DNA from: JBAZTO01 sp041661865
Lineage (GTDB): Bacteria; Planctomycetota; Phycisphaerae; SM23-33
Direction of reading: 5' to 3'
Length of the DNA stretch: 64,000 nucleotides
NCBI GenBank assembly: GCA_041661865.1
Contig: JBAZTO010000011.1
Span: 1-64,000, forward strand
This document shows positions 51,402 through 61,127 of the stretch, piece by piece (the stretch's first letter is position 1; every line of letters begins with the position of its first letter). The notes below the pieces were generated by a model. The model saw only the letters and a list, made by a program, of their open reading frames with translations. It made no database searches and was not told the DNA's origin. Both the position numbers and the translations under genes were made by a program.

Positions 51402-52418
51402 TTGTCCGTGAACTCTCGTAAGGGGTCCATCCTGATCGCGGTGCTGTTCGTCATGTTCGTCCTGAGCGTGACGGCCATCAGCTTCGCCTATCGCGCGACG
51501 GTGGAACGGCGCGAGGCCAGCCAGGATGCCGCGCGGGCCAAGCTGCGCGCGACGGCCCAGTCGGCAGTGGCCATCGCCCTGGACGCCCTGACCGACAACA
51601 CCAACGATTTCGACCATCCCGCGGAGGAGTGGCACACGCACGCTTCATTGGCGTCGCTCGACTACCTGCCCGAATGGAAGGCCGACGCCGCCGGTCGCCC
51701 GGCCCAGATAGTCAGCGACTACCAGGTCATCGACGAGGAGAGCAAGCTGAACGTGCTGTACGCGTCGAGTGAGTCGCTAGTCCGGCTGGGCATGACCGAG
51801 TCGCAGATCGCCTGCCTGTTTGACTGGATGGACGGCGACGACATCGCCCGCTCCGACGGGGCCGAGAAGGACTACTACCAGCGGCTGCCTCAGCCGTATC
51901 GCTGCAAGAACGCCCCGCTGGAAGTGCTGGATGAACTGCTGCTGATCCGTGGCTTCGATCGGCAATCCTATCGCGGCGACGAAAGCTCGCTCGCGAGCGA
52001 CTCAAACGCGTCGCACGGCCAGGCGGCCTCGGCGGGCTGGGCGCGCCTGCTCACGTGCGTCGGCGATGGGCGGATCAACCTGAACACCGCGCCGGAAGCG
52101 GTGCTGCGGACCTTGCCGATCAGCGAGAACGCCGTCGGGCAGATCGTGGGCTACAGGAGATTCGACTCCGGCAGCGGCGGCAGCCTGGAGGAGCATGTGT
52201 TCCGTTCGATTCAGGACGTGCAGCAACTCCAGGGCCTCAGCGACGCCGAGCGCGACGTCCTGGGCCAGGTCTCCGCGTTCCGCTCGCAATACTTCCGCAT
52301 CTTCGTCAAGTCGCGGCAGTCGCCGACGGGGTTGGCCTATCGCCTGGAGGTGCTGGTCCAGGCAACTCCGTCCGGGCGGCTGAAGGTTCTTCAATGGATA
52401 GCGGGGGCGGGTGCGTGA
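51402..52418 (+). CDS. gspK: Type II secretion minor pseudopilin GspK-like
   Basis: This 338-residue protein has an N-terminal KGSILIAVLFVMFVLSVTAI segment without the usual Glu+5. The GspK signatures are DEESKLNVL, FDWMDGDDIAR, CKNAPLEVLDELLLI and INLNTAPEAVL. The start is TTG at 51402 with AGGAG four bases before it; GTG at 51408 is the alternative. Its stop overlaps the next start in GTGA. Confidence 0.9.
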   Translation: MSVNSRKGSILIAVLFVMFVLSVTAISFAYRATVERREASQDAARAKLRATAQSAVAIALDALTDNTNDFDHPAEEWHTHASLASLDYLPEWKADAAGRPAQIVSDYQVIDEESKLNVLYASSESLVRLGMTESQIACLFDWMDGDDIARSDGAEKDYYQRLPQPYRCKNAPLEVLDELLLIRGFDRQSYRGDESSLASDSNASHGQAASAGWARLLTCVGDGRINLNTAPEAVLRTLPISENAVGQIVGYRRFDSGSGGSLEEHVFRSIQDVQQLQGLSDAERDVLGQVSAFRSQYFRIFVKSRQSPTGLAYRLEVLVQATPSGRLKVLQWIAGAGA

Positions 52419-53836
52419 AGGCGATAGAAACTTCAGTCAGGGTCGTCGCTCTGCTGGGCCAATCCCTTGGCCGCATGATCCCGCGCGGCGCCGGGGGCCG
52501 GGCTGGCGCGACGCTGCTATGCGAACTGTGCGACGGGGTGGCGCGGTGCATCGTCCTGCACGCCGACACGCGGGACCCGCGTTCGGTGGTCATTGACTCG
52601 CCGTCATCCGCCGGCGAGATGCTCTCGCAACTCAAGGGGCCGGTGACGGTTGTAGCCCTGCTGCCCAGGCGCGATTACCTGGTCAAGACGCTGGCCCTTC
52701 CCTCGCTGGCCGAGGACGAACTGGCCGACGCCGTCGCCCTGGAAACCGAGGCGATGCTCCCAGCCGACTTCGGTGCGGCGGAGGTGTCCTATCGCCTATG
52801 CGGCCCCGGCGAGGGGAGCCTGTCGCGTTACGAGGTCTACATCGCCCGGCAATCGAGGCTCCAGGCCGCGATCGATTCGCTGGGCCGACTGGGACTGACA
52901 GCCGACCTGGTGCTGCCCTCGGCGGTGGTGTGGAACCATGTTCTCGCCTCGCCCTCGCGGGCCGACCTGCTCATCCTCCGCTGGGGCTGCGACGGCCAGG
53001 CCGAGGCGGCATGGATGGGCCAGGGCGGCTGCACGAACGTGCGGGCCTTGCGACTGCCTCCCGCCGCCGGCGGCGAGACGGAACTTTCGGCGCCCCTGGC
53101 GGAGTGTCTGCGTTCAGCCCTGGCCGAGAATCCCAGCCGCAACGGGCACCCCTTCACGGTCGGATGGGTCGGGCAGGGTTGCCCGGCCCAGCCCCTCGGC
53201 CGCGTGGTGTTCGAGAACATATCCCAGGCCGCCGCAGACGATGGTGCCGCATCCCCCGCGCTGGCGCTGGCGGCCAGGGATCTGCGGCGAAACGGCACGC
53301 TCGGCGCGCTGGGCAGCGCCAACCTGGTCCCGCGCGAGGTGCTGGCCGGGCGGCGGACGCTGGCGATCTACAGGCAACTGGGCGTCGCGGCTGTGACGCT
53401 GATGCTCGCGGGGCTGTTGGCCGCCGCGGCCATGAAGATAGCCATCTTCCGCCAGGAGCGGTCCAACCAGGCCCTGGCCGCCCGGATCGCGTCAATCAAG
53501 TCCGAGGGCGAAGCCGTCGAGCGGCGCGAGGCGCAACTGGAGGCCATCGCGGCCATGCGGCGGTCGGGCAACAGCCTGTTCCTGGTGGTCTCGGGGCTGG
53601 CCGACGCCACGCCCGAGGGCGTCAGCTACAGCCAGGTCGAACTGACCGGCGAGGGAACCCTGCGCCTGGTGGGGCAGGCCGCCTCGGTATCCCAACCGTT
53701 CCTCCTGCCCGAGCAGTTGGAAAAACAGCCGCAATTCAAGCAGGTGGTCTTGCAGAGCATCGGCCAGAAGAAGCCGGGTTCCGGCTCAGCCACCGAGTTC
53801 CGTATGGACTGCAAACTGGTGCGGAAGGGGCCATGA
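52415..53836 (+). CDS. GspL-like protein (PilM actin-like domain fused to PilN-like part)
   Basis: This 473-residue protein has an actin-like N-terminal half (PilM/GspL cytoplasmic type; KTLALPSLAEDELADAVALE and ETEAMLPADF). One membrane segment (LGVAAVTLMLAGLLAAAAMK) and a PilN/GspL-like periplasmic ferredoxin fold follow (GVSYSQVELTGEGTLRLVGQ). It anchors GspE to the inner-membrane platform. The GTG at 52415 lies in a GTGA overlap with gspK; an ATG at 52394 is possible. Confidence 0.85.
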   Translation: MKAIETSVRVVALLGQSLGRMIPRGAGGRAGATLLCELCDGVARCIVLHADTRDPRSVVIDSPSSAGEMLSQLKGPVTVVALLPRRDYLVKTLALPSLAEDELADAVALETEAMLPADFGAAEVSYRLCGPGEGSLSRYEVYIARQSRLQAAIDSLGRLGLTADLVLPSAVVWNHVLASPSRADLLILRWGCDGQAEAAWMGQGGCTNVRALRLPPAAGGETELSAPLAECLRSALAENPSRNGHPFTVGWVGQGCPAQPLGRVVFENISQAAADDGAASPALALAARDLRRNGTLGALGSANLVPREVLAGRRTLAIYRQLGVAAVTLMLAGLLAAAAMKIAIFRQERSNQALAARIASIKSEGEAVERREAQLEAIAAMRRSGNSLFLVVSGLADATPEGVSYSQVELTGEGTLRLVGQAASVSQPFLLPEQLEKQPQFKQVVLQSIGQKKPGSGSATEFRMDCKLVRKGP

Positions 53837-54438
53837 AGCTCAAAATCAGAATCCATCTCGATGCGCCTCAGGCGGTGGGGCTGGGCCTGACCCTGCTGGT
53901 GCTGCTGGCCGCGGCTGGTGCGGAGTATGTCCTGCTGCCCCAGTACGACCAGTGGGTCTCGTTGCGGGAGGTCTCGCAGACGCAGGCAGCCAGGTATGCC
54001 AGGCTGACGCGGAGCCTGGCCGCCGGCAAGGCCGTCAACGCCGCCTTCGAGAAACTCGGCCAAGCGCCGCGCCAGAGCGCCAGCGACGAGATCACGCTGT
54101 CGAGCTTCCTGCGGGACCTGGAGCGGCTGGCCCGCTACCCCAACATGACCGTGGTCAACATGTCGCCCCTGCCGGTGCGGGACCTGGGGGCCGTCAAGAA
54201 GTATGGCGTGCAGATGAGCGTCAGCGACAGCCTGCAGCACATCCTGCAGTTTATCTCCGACGCCACCACCGGATCGCTTCACACCGGCGTGGAGTCCTTC
54301 ACGCTGCGAGGGGTGCAGGGCTCGGGAAATGTCGAGTGCGCGGTGTCGCTCTACACGCTCTGTCTGGCCGACGGCGGCACGCCGCGCGGCAAGACGGCGG
54401 CCTCGGCGCGATCCAGAACCGGAGCTTCGCATGACTAG
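53833..54438 (+). CDS. GspM/PilO-like platform protein
   Basis: This 201-residue protein has a short cytoplasmic start, one membrane helix (GLGLTLLVLLAAAGAEYVLL), a coiled-coil stretch (about 40-85) and a small alpha/beta domain (PNMTVVNMSPLPVRDLGAVK). The layout is that of GspM and PilO, which pair with GspL/PilN. Position and architecture support the call more than sequence motifs. It overlaps its upstream neighbour by four bases and the downstream gene by eight. Confidence 0.75.
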   Translation: MKLKIRIHLDAPQAVGLGLTLLVLLAAAGAEYVLLPQYDQWVSLREVSQTQAARYARLTRSLAAGKAVNAAFEKLGQAPRQSASDEITLSSFLRDLERLARYPNMTVVNMSPLPVRDLGAVKKYGVQMSVSDSLQHILQFISDATTGSLHTGVESFTLRGVQGSGNVECAVSLYTLCLADGGTPRGKTAASARSRTGASHD

Positions 54439-54907
54439 CAGATCCAACATCGATAAGGCCCATCGCACGGTCGTGCGGCTGACGCAGGTGGGCGTGGGCC
54501 TGCTGGCCCTGTCAACCTCGGCCGTCCTGCTGTCGGCGGTCTGGCCACTGGCCCCGTCGCTCTCGGCGCCGCAGGACAAGCTCCAGCCCGCCAGCGCGCC
54601 GGCGGAGGCTGAGCCGGGCGACCTGGACGCGCTGCTCAAGCGGCTGGCCGGGCGGGCGCTGGTCCGGCCCGCTCAGGTGCAGGCGGCCGTGAAGGACAGC
54701 GGCGCGGCGGCCAAACTGGCCAAAAAACTCAAGCTCCAGGGCGTGGTTCGCATGGGCGAGAGTTGGGTGGCCTACGTCGAGGTGTCCGAGCAGGGCGTCA
54801 AGGCGCTGCGGAAGGGCGAGTCGGTCCTGGAGTTCGTGGTCAAGGAAGTCGAGCCGGGCAAAGTCATCGTGTCCTTGGAAGGCGTCGAGGTGACGCTGGA
54901 TCACTGA
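54431..54907 (+). CDS. GspC/PilP-like linker protein
   Basis: This 158-residue protein has one N-terminal membrane segment (VGVGLLALSTSAVLLSAVWP), a Pro/Ala linker and a small beta-rich domain (LQGVVRMGESWVAYVEVSEQ, VSLEGVEVTLDH) of the GspC homology-region type. This type links the platform to the secretin. The assignment rests on architecture and on its place just before the secretin gene. Confidence 0.75.
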   Translation: MTSRSNIDKAHRTVVRLTQVGVGLLALSTSAVLLSAVWPLAPSLSAPQDKLQPASAPAEAEPGDLDALLKRLAGRALVRPAQVQAAVKDSGAAAKLAKKLKLQGVVRMGESWVAYVEVSEQGVKALRKGESVLEFVVKEVEPGKVIVSLEGVEVTLDH

Positions 54908-54941
54908 ATCGCGGGCGGTTGGTTATTTCAGGGAGCATCGC

Positions 54942-57311
54942 ATGGTGAAAGCATTGTCTCTGGCGGCGTGGGTGATGGGCGGCCTGGCGGTGGCGGCGGT
55001 CGGGGCCGAGAAGGGCCGGTTTGACCCGTTCGCGGGCGGCAAGCCTGCCTCCGCGCCGGCCTCCGGCGACGTCATTGCCAACGTCGAATTCGTCGACACG
55101 CCCATTACGACCATCTTTCGGATGGTCTCGGACCTGACGGGCTGGAGCATCATGATGAGCCCGGAGGTCTCCAAGGCGCCGCCCAAGATCAACATCTGGA
55201 TCAAGAACCTCACGCCCGACAAGGTGCTCGACCAGGTGGTGGCCCTCTCGGGCCTGGTGGCGCAGCGGCAGGGCACGAGCATCCAGGTCATGACCTTCGA
55301 GGAATACTGCCGGATGTTCGGCGTGGAAAAGCAGGTGGTCCCGCTGGAGCACGCCGTCGCGTCGGAGGTGGCCAACATCCTCCGGCCGTTCGTGGAGGAG
55401 AAGGGCCAGTCGCGCATCCTCCCCGACAGCGGCGGCAACAAGGTCATCCTGCTGGCGCCCCAGCCGCTGATGACGAGCCTGGCCAAGCTCATCAAGAGCG
55501 TCGATGTCCCTCGCGGGGCCGAGGAGGACACCATTCGGCTGATCCCGCTCAAGCACATCGAGGCGGCGGAGATTCTGCCGGAACTGGAGAAGTTCCTGAC
55601 GCAGACGGCTGCGGGAAACACATCCAAGCGCGGCGAGACGGCGGCGCCGGTGATGCCGACCCGGACGCCGACCACCATGGAGTCCGCCCAGGGCGGCGGC
55701 GGGGCCGAAGCGGGCGACGCCTACCGGCTGAGACTGCTGGCCGAGAGCGGCCTGAACGTGATCGTCCTGCGGGGGCGATTGGCCGACGTGGCCAAGGCCG
55801 TCAGCCTGATCGAGCAGTTGGACGTCCCGCGCGACAAGGAGAGCGTCAGCTACCCGCTGGCCTACATCAACGCGCAGGAGGCCTACGACACGCTGCGGCA
55901 GTTGATTCCCGATCCCAACAGTTCGAGCCGCTCCCGCATGCGGATCGCCATGAGCCGGCAGAACTGCCGGATCGTGGTGGAAGGCTCGCCCAAGGATCAG
56001 GAACGCATCCGGCGGATCCTGGCCGCGATCGACAAGCCCATCCCGCCCGGCACGGCCACCATTCGCGTCTACCGGCTGGAGAACGCCACCGCCAAGGAAG
56101 TCGCCACCGTCCTTCAGGCGCTGGTCAACCAGACCAACGAGACGTCGGAAACCTCCTCGGCCATCCGGCGCGAGCCGCTGGGAAAGACCGAAGATGGCAT
56201 CCAGCGCGTGCTCTCGCAGCAGCCCGACGGCGCGGGTGCATCCGGCGCGTCGACGGCGGGGCAAACATTGGCTCAAAGGCCCGGGGCTTCCGCCGGCGGC
56301 ACAGCCAGCAACGCAGGCGACGCATTGCCCGACGTGGAGGAGATCAAGCCGACGGTCGTGGAATCACCCGAGACCAACGCCGTGGTCATCCGGGCCTCGG
56401 CGGCCGACCACGAACAACTGGCCGCGGTCATTCGCGACCTGGACCGCCCGCGCGAGCAGGTGATGCTCGAAGTGATGCTGGTGGCTGTGCAGACCACCGA
56501 CACCTTCGACCTGGGCGTGGAACTGGCCGCCGCGGGATTGACCTCCGGCCTGCGGCAGATCGGCTTTACCAATTTCGGAATCGGCCAACCCGATTCCAAC
56601 AATGGGGGCCTCCGCCTCCGTCCGACCCCGCCCAAGGGACTGAATTACGCCATCTTCCACTCCGACGACTTCGCGCTGGTGCTCAATGCCCTCGAGACCG
56701 TGGGCAATACGCGGATCACCTCCTCGCCCAAGCTGCTGGTGGAGGACAACGCCCAGTCGCAGATCAGCCTGGTCAACCAGGAACCCTTCGAGGTCACCAC
56801 GCAGGGCGAGTCCAGCACGCTGACGAGTTTCGGCGGGTTCGTCGACGCGGGCACCACGTTGACGGTGATCCCGCACCTGTCCAAGTCGGCTTGGCTGAAG
56901 CTGGAATACCAGGTGGTTTTCAGCTCATTCGGCGAGCGGCTGCTGGAGAACTCCCCGCCGCCGCGAACGCAGAACTCCGCCGTCGGGACGGTGCATATCC
57001 CCGCCGACCACACGGTGGTGCTGGGCGGGCTGGTCACCACGCGGAAGTCCAGCACGGTCAAGTCCGTGCCGTTCCTGTCCCAGATTCCGCTGCTGGGCGA
57101 ACTGGGCAAGGACCGCAGCAACGAGGGAACCTACAACACGCTGTTCATCTTCATTCGGCCGGTGCTGCTCCGCAACCGCGGCTTCGAGGACCTGGTGATG
57201 CTCTCTCGGGGTGATCTCAGAAAGGCGGGCCTGACGGACAAGGGCGAGCCGTGCAACCCGCTGCGCCCGCTGCCGGAAATCGGGACCGTCAAGGAAGAGG
57301 TGCAAAAGTGA
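54942..57311 (+). CDS. gspD: Type II secretion secretin GspD
   Basis: This 789-residue outer-membrane channel has a signal peptide (MVKALSLAAWVMGGLAVAAV). Several N-domains follow (VEFVDTPITTIFRMVSDLTG; DTIRLIPLKHIEAAEILPEL; TIRVYRLENATAKEVATVLQ; VIRASAADHEQLAAVIRDLD). The secretin core includes SSPKLLVEDNAQSQISLVNQ, VLGGLVTTRKSSTVKSVPFL and LFIFIRPVLL. Between the N-domains lies a Gly/Ala/Ser-rich spacer (about 405-460). It overlaps the TPR lipoprotein gene by four bases. Confidence 0.96.
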   Translation: MVKALSLAAWVMGGLAVAAVGAEKGRFDPFAGGKPASAPASGDVIANVEFVDTPITTIFRMVSDLTGWSIMMSPEVSKAPPKINIWIKNLTPDKVLDQVVALSGLVAQRQGTSIQVMTFEEYCRMFGVEKQVVPLEHAVASEVANILRPFVEEKGQSRILPDSGGNKVILLAPQPLMTSLAKLIKSVDVPRGAEEDTIRLIPLKHIEAAEILPELEKFLTQTAAGNTSKRGETAAPVMPTRTPTTMESAQGGGGAEAGDAYRLRLLAESGLNVIVLRGRLADVAKAVSLIEQLDVPRDKESVSYPLAYINAQEAYDTLRQLIPDPNSSSRSRMRIAMSRQNCRIVVEGSPKDQERIRRILAAIDKPIPPGTATIRVYRLENATAKEVATVLQALVNQTNETSETSSAIRREPLGKTEDGIQRVLSQQPDGAGASGASTAGQTLAQRPGASAGGTASNAGDALPDVEEIKPTVVESPETNAVVIRASAADHEQLAAVIRDLDRPREQVMLEVMLVAVQTTDTFDLGVELAAAGLTSGLRQIGFTNFGIGQPDSNNGGLRLRPTPPKGLNYAIFHSDDFALVLNALETVGNTRITSSPKLLVEDNAQSQISLVNQEPFEVTTQGESSTLTSFGGFVDAGTTLTVIPHLSKSAWLKLEYQVVFSSFGERLLENSPPPRTQNSAVGTVHIPADHTVVLGGLVTTRKSSTVKSVPFLSQIPLLGELGKDRSNEGTYNTLFIFIRPVLLRNRGFEDLVMLSRGDLRKAGLTDKGEPCNPLRPLPEIGTVKEEVQK

Positions 57312-57925
57312 AGCCAACCTCCCTGTTGTGTCTGTGTGTGTGCCTCTGTGCAGCCGGGCTGCTCGGCTGCGACAACCCGCACAAGAAGGCCGCCCTGGTG
57401 GTGAACAAGGAACTGAGCAAGCTCCAGGAGAATTCGCGGCACTCGGCGGAGTTGTATCGCCAGGCGCTGGCTGCGCGGGATGCGAACAATGCCGCCGGGG
57501 CGCGGAAGCTGCTGCAGGATGCGGTGGAAATCGACAATCGCAACGCGCGGGCGTGGATGACGCTGGGGATTCTTCTCTACGAGAAGGACGACCTGGCCAG
57601 GGCTGCCCAGGCCTTCGACAGCGCCGCCAAGGCCGAGCCCAACCGCTACGAGCCGCACTACAACCTGGGCATCGTGCTGGAGGCGGCGGGGCGGTACGAG
57701 CGAGCCATCGAGGAATACGAGATGGCCCTGACGCTCTGCGCCGACCAGAACGAGGTCCGGGAGAACCTCGCCCGCTGCCTGATCAAGAACCGCGCCCAGC
57801 CGCAGAACGCCAAGCGCCTGATCGAGCAGGCCCTGCGGGTCGAAACGCGGCCGGAGTGGGTGTCCTGGCTGAATTCGCAACTGCGAACACTGACGCAGGA
57901 AAACGAGGTGAGCGATGTGCGCTAG
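57308..57925 (+). CDS. TPR lipoprotein (possible pilotin)
   Basis: This 205-residue protein has a signal peptide with lipobox (CAAGLLGC) and at least three TPR units (AGARKLLQDAVEIDNRNARA; AWMTLGILLYEKDDLARAAQ; YEPHYNLGIVLEAAGRYERA). The GTG at 57308 lies in a GTGA overlap with gspD. A lipid-anchored TPR protein encoded right after a secretin is what is expected of a PilF-like pilotin that helps secretin assembly in the outer membrane. That role is inference. Confidence 0.85.
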   Translation: MKPTSLLCLCVCLCAAGLLGCDNPHKKAALVVNKELSKLQENSRHSAELYRQALAARDANNAAGARKLLQDAVEIDNRNARAWMTLGILLYEKDDLARAAQAFDSAAKAEPNRYEPHYNLGIVLEAAGRYERAIEEYEMALTLCADQNEVRENLARCLIKNRAQPQNAKRLIEQALRVETRPEWVSWLNSQLRTLTQENEVSDVR

Positions 57926-58997
57926 CAGGTCAATGTCAAGGAATGCGATGATATTCATGGTCTGTATCGTGTCCTGTCAGTCTATCTCGGTCGCCGTGCC
58001 AGCAGAGGCGGCCCAGGATAAAGGGGTGCCGGGCGCCGCTACCACGACACGTCCGAGCGCGAGCAAGAATCGGCCGCCGCGTCCATTTGTCGTAAAGATC
58101 CACAAGGCGTTCGAGGCCAACGTTCACTCCTCGGGCGGAATTTGGCTCAGTGCCATGTACGAGCCTTGGAAGGAATACGCGGAGAAATGGGAAAAAGAGC
58201 CTCCATCAGTGCCCATAACGGTGTTTTTATGCAGGGGCTCCCAGGATGACGTCATAGGCAGGTTCAGCCTTTTGATGAGCCAGCTTGTCATCTACCCTTT
58301 TGTCAAGACTTCATCCAATGCGCCACAACCCGGCGAATTGGTGTGGGGGAACGTGGACCATCCGCTGGTCAACCGCCTCCGAGACATTCCACGAATGGCT
58401 CCAAGTGTGGATGTGTACGTAGTCGTACACCTTCTGACACTGGGAAGTGGCGGGATGAGAGCGATGCGAGGGATGCTTTTTGAAGAGGTCCAGTGGTCGG
58501 TGTTCGCGGTGGTAGGAGGCGAGTACCGTGGGATCCTGTGGGCAGATGACCCTAACTGGCCTCCGTGGTCGCAGCGACTGGCAACGCTGGAGGCGGCACT
58601 GAAAGAGCAGGCTTCCGATCTTGGAAAGGCCCTGCCGGTGGGTTGGGTGTCGGGGCCTGAGAAGCAACCCCTGAGCTCCAAGGCTTCGGAGGGCAAGCTG
58701 TTCGTCGTCCTGTTGAATCCCGACGTGATGAAGCTCTCAAGCGACAACGTCATCGTCGAGCCTGTGGAGTTGCCGGCTCGAAGGGGAGAAATCACCATCA
58801 CGGTTCCTGATGGAAAGCGAATTGAGTCCGGCAGAACCTTGCTTGGAAAACCGCTGGATGTCCGCACGGAGGGCCATGTCAGCCACGTGACTTACCAATA
58901 CAGCGGCGGTGGTGAGATGCTAGTGTTTTCGTTGGTCAAGGGGGATTTGTCGAAGGTGAAGCAAACCGCATCAGCGGGAGAGGATGGTGACAGATGA
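57915..58997 (+). CDS. Exported protein of unknown function
   Basis: This 360-residue protein has a signal peptide (SRNAMIFMVCIVSCQSISVA, then VPAEAAQ), a Pro/Arg/Thr linker and a domain with no recognised family (VHSSGGIWLSAMYEPWKEYA, VWGNVDHPLVNRLRDIP). The C-terminal part is beta-rich (GEITITVPDGKRIESGRTLL). GAGGTGAGC precedes the ATG, which overlaps the lipoprotein gene by 11 bases. It may be a substrate or accessory of the secretion system next to it. Confidence 0.75.
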   Translation: MCASRSMSRNAMIFMVCIVSCQSISVAVPAEAAQDKGVPGAATTTRPSASKNRPPRPFVVKIHKAFEANVHSSGGIWLSAMYEPWKEYAEKWEKEPPSVPITVFLCRGSQDDVIGRFSLLMSQLVIYPFVKTSSNAPQPGELVWGNVDHPLVNRLRDIPRMAPSVDVYVVVHLLTLGSGGMRAMRGMLFEEVQWSVFAVVGGEYRGILWADDPNWPPWSQRLATLEAALKEQASDLGKALPVGWVSGPEKQPLSSKASEGKLFVVLLNPDVMKLSSDNVIVEPVELPARRGEITITVPDGKRIESGRTLLGKPLDVRTEGHVSHVTYQYSGGGEMLVFSLVKGDLSKVKQTASAGEDGDR

Positions 58998-60346
58998 TCG
59001 AACTTGAACATTTCCGAAGATTGGTCCTGTGGGTGGCGATCGTGCTGTCACTGAGCATGGGTGTTTTTGCAGACACGCCCTCGTCATTGCCGGAAGATTA
59101 CATCGCCTATCGTCAGCAGGCCTTATCGGGCCTGCAGGCTGAGTACCTCCAGGTGTGCCGCGATCAGGCGAACGAGGTGGGCGTCAAGAAATTACTCGAC
59201 CGCATGGCGCTGGTGGACGAGGTGAGCAACCTGGTGATCAGGCGGCTTGATGGCACGCGATCCGAGGTCTTGGATGCGATTGTCGATGACATCGTGCAGG
59301 CGCCGCGGGGCTCGCAGGGAAAGGGGCTGCTGCTGTCCGCGGCGGAGATATACATGGAATACGTGGATCAATTCCGCCAGCCGCTTCCCGCGCCGGCCAT
59401 TGCGGACAGCGAGTTGGCCATCCTGAGGCGGTATTACGAAGCCGTGATTGCCGCGTCCGAGACGTACATCCAGGAGCGAGGAAAGCCGGCTGGCAACCTC
59501 AGCAAAGATGCCGCGAGGGATGTTCGAGAGTTGTATTTCGTGATGAGCTTCCTTCATGTTCCAGACGACGCGTGGACGGACAGCACAACAGCAAGTTTGC
59601 CGGAATGGATGAAAGATCCACTTTGGCTTGGAGTGTATGAGAAATTAGCACTTCGAACGGAACGTCCGCTGACGGCAGTGACCTTTGCCCGCCTTGGCAG
59701 CAGTAATCGGGTCAAGGACGCCGCGGTACTCAACTACCTGGCCGAGGAGGCCGAGGCGATGATCAAGGATCAGAACTACCGTGCCGCGATTGCCTGCCAG
59801 AAGGCCCGGCTCAAGCTGGCAACGGAGGCGGGTAACGAGGACATCGCCGGTGATGCGGGCGTGGCGGTGGCAAAGCTCTACTTGCAGATGGGGCATCCCG
59901 GCTTGGCGGCGGGGGCGACCGAGGAATTGCTCAAGAACCATCCCAAAGCGGGCAATTGGGCGCAGGTGGCGGTCTTGCGGTTGAAATACCTCTATGAGTC
60001 CGGACAGTTCACCCAGATCCTGGCCGAAGCGCCAATCTACCAGACCGATGAGCGAAGCAAGCCGTGTCTGGCCCAGATTATGTACATCGCCTGGGTGACC
60101 TATCGGCACGAGAGCAAGACGAAGGAAGCCGGCAAGACGCAACGCCAATTCCTGGAGATGTTTCCCGAAAGCCCGTTGTGCGCGGACCTGTACTTTGCCT
60201 CGGCCATGGAAGCGGTCGCAGCCGGCCAATATGACGAAGCTCTTCGCCTGTTGGAGGTGATCGAGTACCGTTATCCCAAATCCCAGGTGTTTGAGAAGGC
60301 CAAGAGCATCAAGCAGCGACTCTCTCAGACCGGAAAGAAAGGCTGA
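58994..60346 (+). CDS. Exported TPR-type protein
   Basis: This 450-residue protein has a signal peptide (LVLWVAIVLSLSMGVFADTP). The helical body carries TPR-like units, clearest in the second half (DVAVAKLYLQMGHPG-type regions; LYFASAMEAVAAGQYDEALR; LLEVIEYRYPKSQVFEKAKS). It overlaps the previous gene in ATGA. It resembles the periplasmic outer-membrane-assembly or polysaccharide-export TPR proteins. The end is followed by a 120-base gap before the sugar-transferase gene. Confidence 0.8.
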   Translation: MIELEHFRRLVLWVAIVLSLSMGVFADTPSSLPEDYIAYRQQALSGLQAEYLQVCRDQANEVGVKKLLDRMALVDEVSNLVIRRLDGTRSEVLDAIVDDIVQAPRGSQGKGLLLSAAEIYMEYVDQFRQPLPAPAIADSELAILRRYYEAVIAASETYIQERGKPAGNLSKDAARDVRELYFVMSFLHVPDDAWTDSTTASLPEWMKDPLWLGVYEKLALRTERPLTAVTFARLGSSNRVKDAAVLNYLAEEAEAMIKDQNYRAAIACQKARLKLATEAGNEDIAGDAGVAVAKLYLQMGHPGLAAGATEELLKNHPKAGNWAQVAVLRLKYLYESGQFTQILAEAPIYQTDERSKPCLAQIMYIAWVTYRHESKTKEAGKTQRQFLEMFPESPLCADLYFASAMEAVAAGQYDEALRLLEVIEYRYPKSQVFEKAKSIKQRLSQTGKKG

Positions 60347-60467
60347 GGGATCCTGGTGGAAGTTTGTTCAATCCGAAAGGCATTTCCCGCAGCGGATCGC
60401 TTGCAGAAGAAAGCCCCGGCCCCTTACCGGATCAAGAATTACCCATGGTCGATCGAGGCGATCGATA

Positions 60468-61127
60468 ATGCCAGGTAGCACGTCAACCTCAGTGCCCAGT
60501 ACGCGTGTTGCCGTCAGAAGTGGGCGGCTGATGAATCACGTTTGCGGGAGGAATTCGGCGGTTGTGGTCGTCTCGCCTTATGCCCGCAGCGCGACCAAGC
60601 GGCTGTTGGACGTTGTCGGCGTCTTGCTGGTGGCAGCGCCGGCGATGGCGGTGATGGCGCTGGTGGCGGCGGCTGTGCTGGTGGCCGACGGCTGGCCGGT
60701 GGTTCTGGTGCAGCGGCGTGTCGGCAAGGGCGGCTGCGTGTTCGGCATGCCCAAGTTCCGCACCATGCGAAGCGATCCGGTCAGCGGTGAGCCACAGCCG
60801 ACGCGCCTGGGGGCGTTTCTCCGCTGTCATCGGCTGGACGAACTGCCGCAACTGTTCACGGTGTTGACGGGGCGCATGAGCCTGGTAGGTCCGCGGCCGG
60901 AATTGGTGGAGATCGTCTCGGAGTATCGCCGCGGCCACAGGCGACGCCTGCGGGTGAGGCCCGGCCTGACGGGCCTGTGGCAGCTTCGCGCCAGCCGACG
61001 CCTTCGCATCCACCAGGCGATGGGCTACGACCTCCATTACATCCGCCACGCGACGCTAGGACTGGACCTGAAGATACTGGCGATGACGGTGCCGTTCCTC
61101 ATCGCGCCCGGGGAGGCGCAGGTATGA
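60468..61127 (+). CDS. Undecaprenyl-phosphate sugar-1-phosphate transferase
   Basis: This 219-residue initiating sugar transferase has one membrane helix (LLDVVGVLLVAAPAMAVMAL). The core motifs are FGMPKFRTMRSDPVSGEP, RLDELPQLFTVLTGRMSLVG (then PRPE) and RPGLTGLWQLRASRRL. It transfers a sugar phosphate from a UDP-sugar to undecaprenyl phosphate, the first step of a lipid-linked polysaccharide. The ATG at 60468 has GAGG nine bases upstream; an ATG at 60531 is possible. The stop overlaps the flippase start in ATGA. Confidence 0.93.
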   Translation: MPGSTSTSVPSTRVAVRSGRLMNHVCGRNSAVVVVSPYARSATKRLLDVVGVLLVAAPAMAVMALVAAAVLVADGWPVVLVQRRVGKGGCVFGMPKFRTMRSDPVSGEPQPTRLGAFLRCHRLDELPQLFTVLTGRMSLVGPRPELVEIVSEYRRGHRRRLRVRPGLTGLWQLRASRRLRIHQAMGYDLHYIRHATLGLDLKILAMTVPFLIAPGEAQV

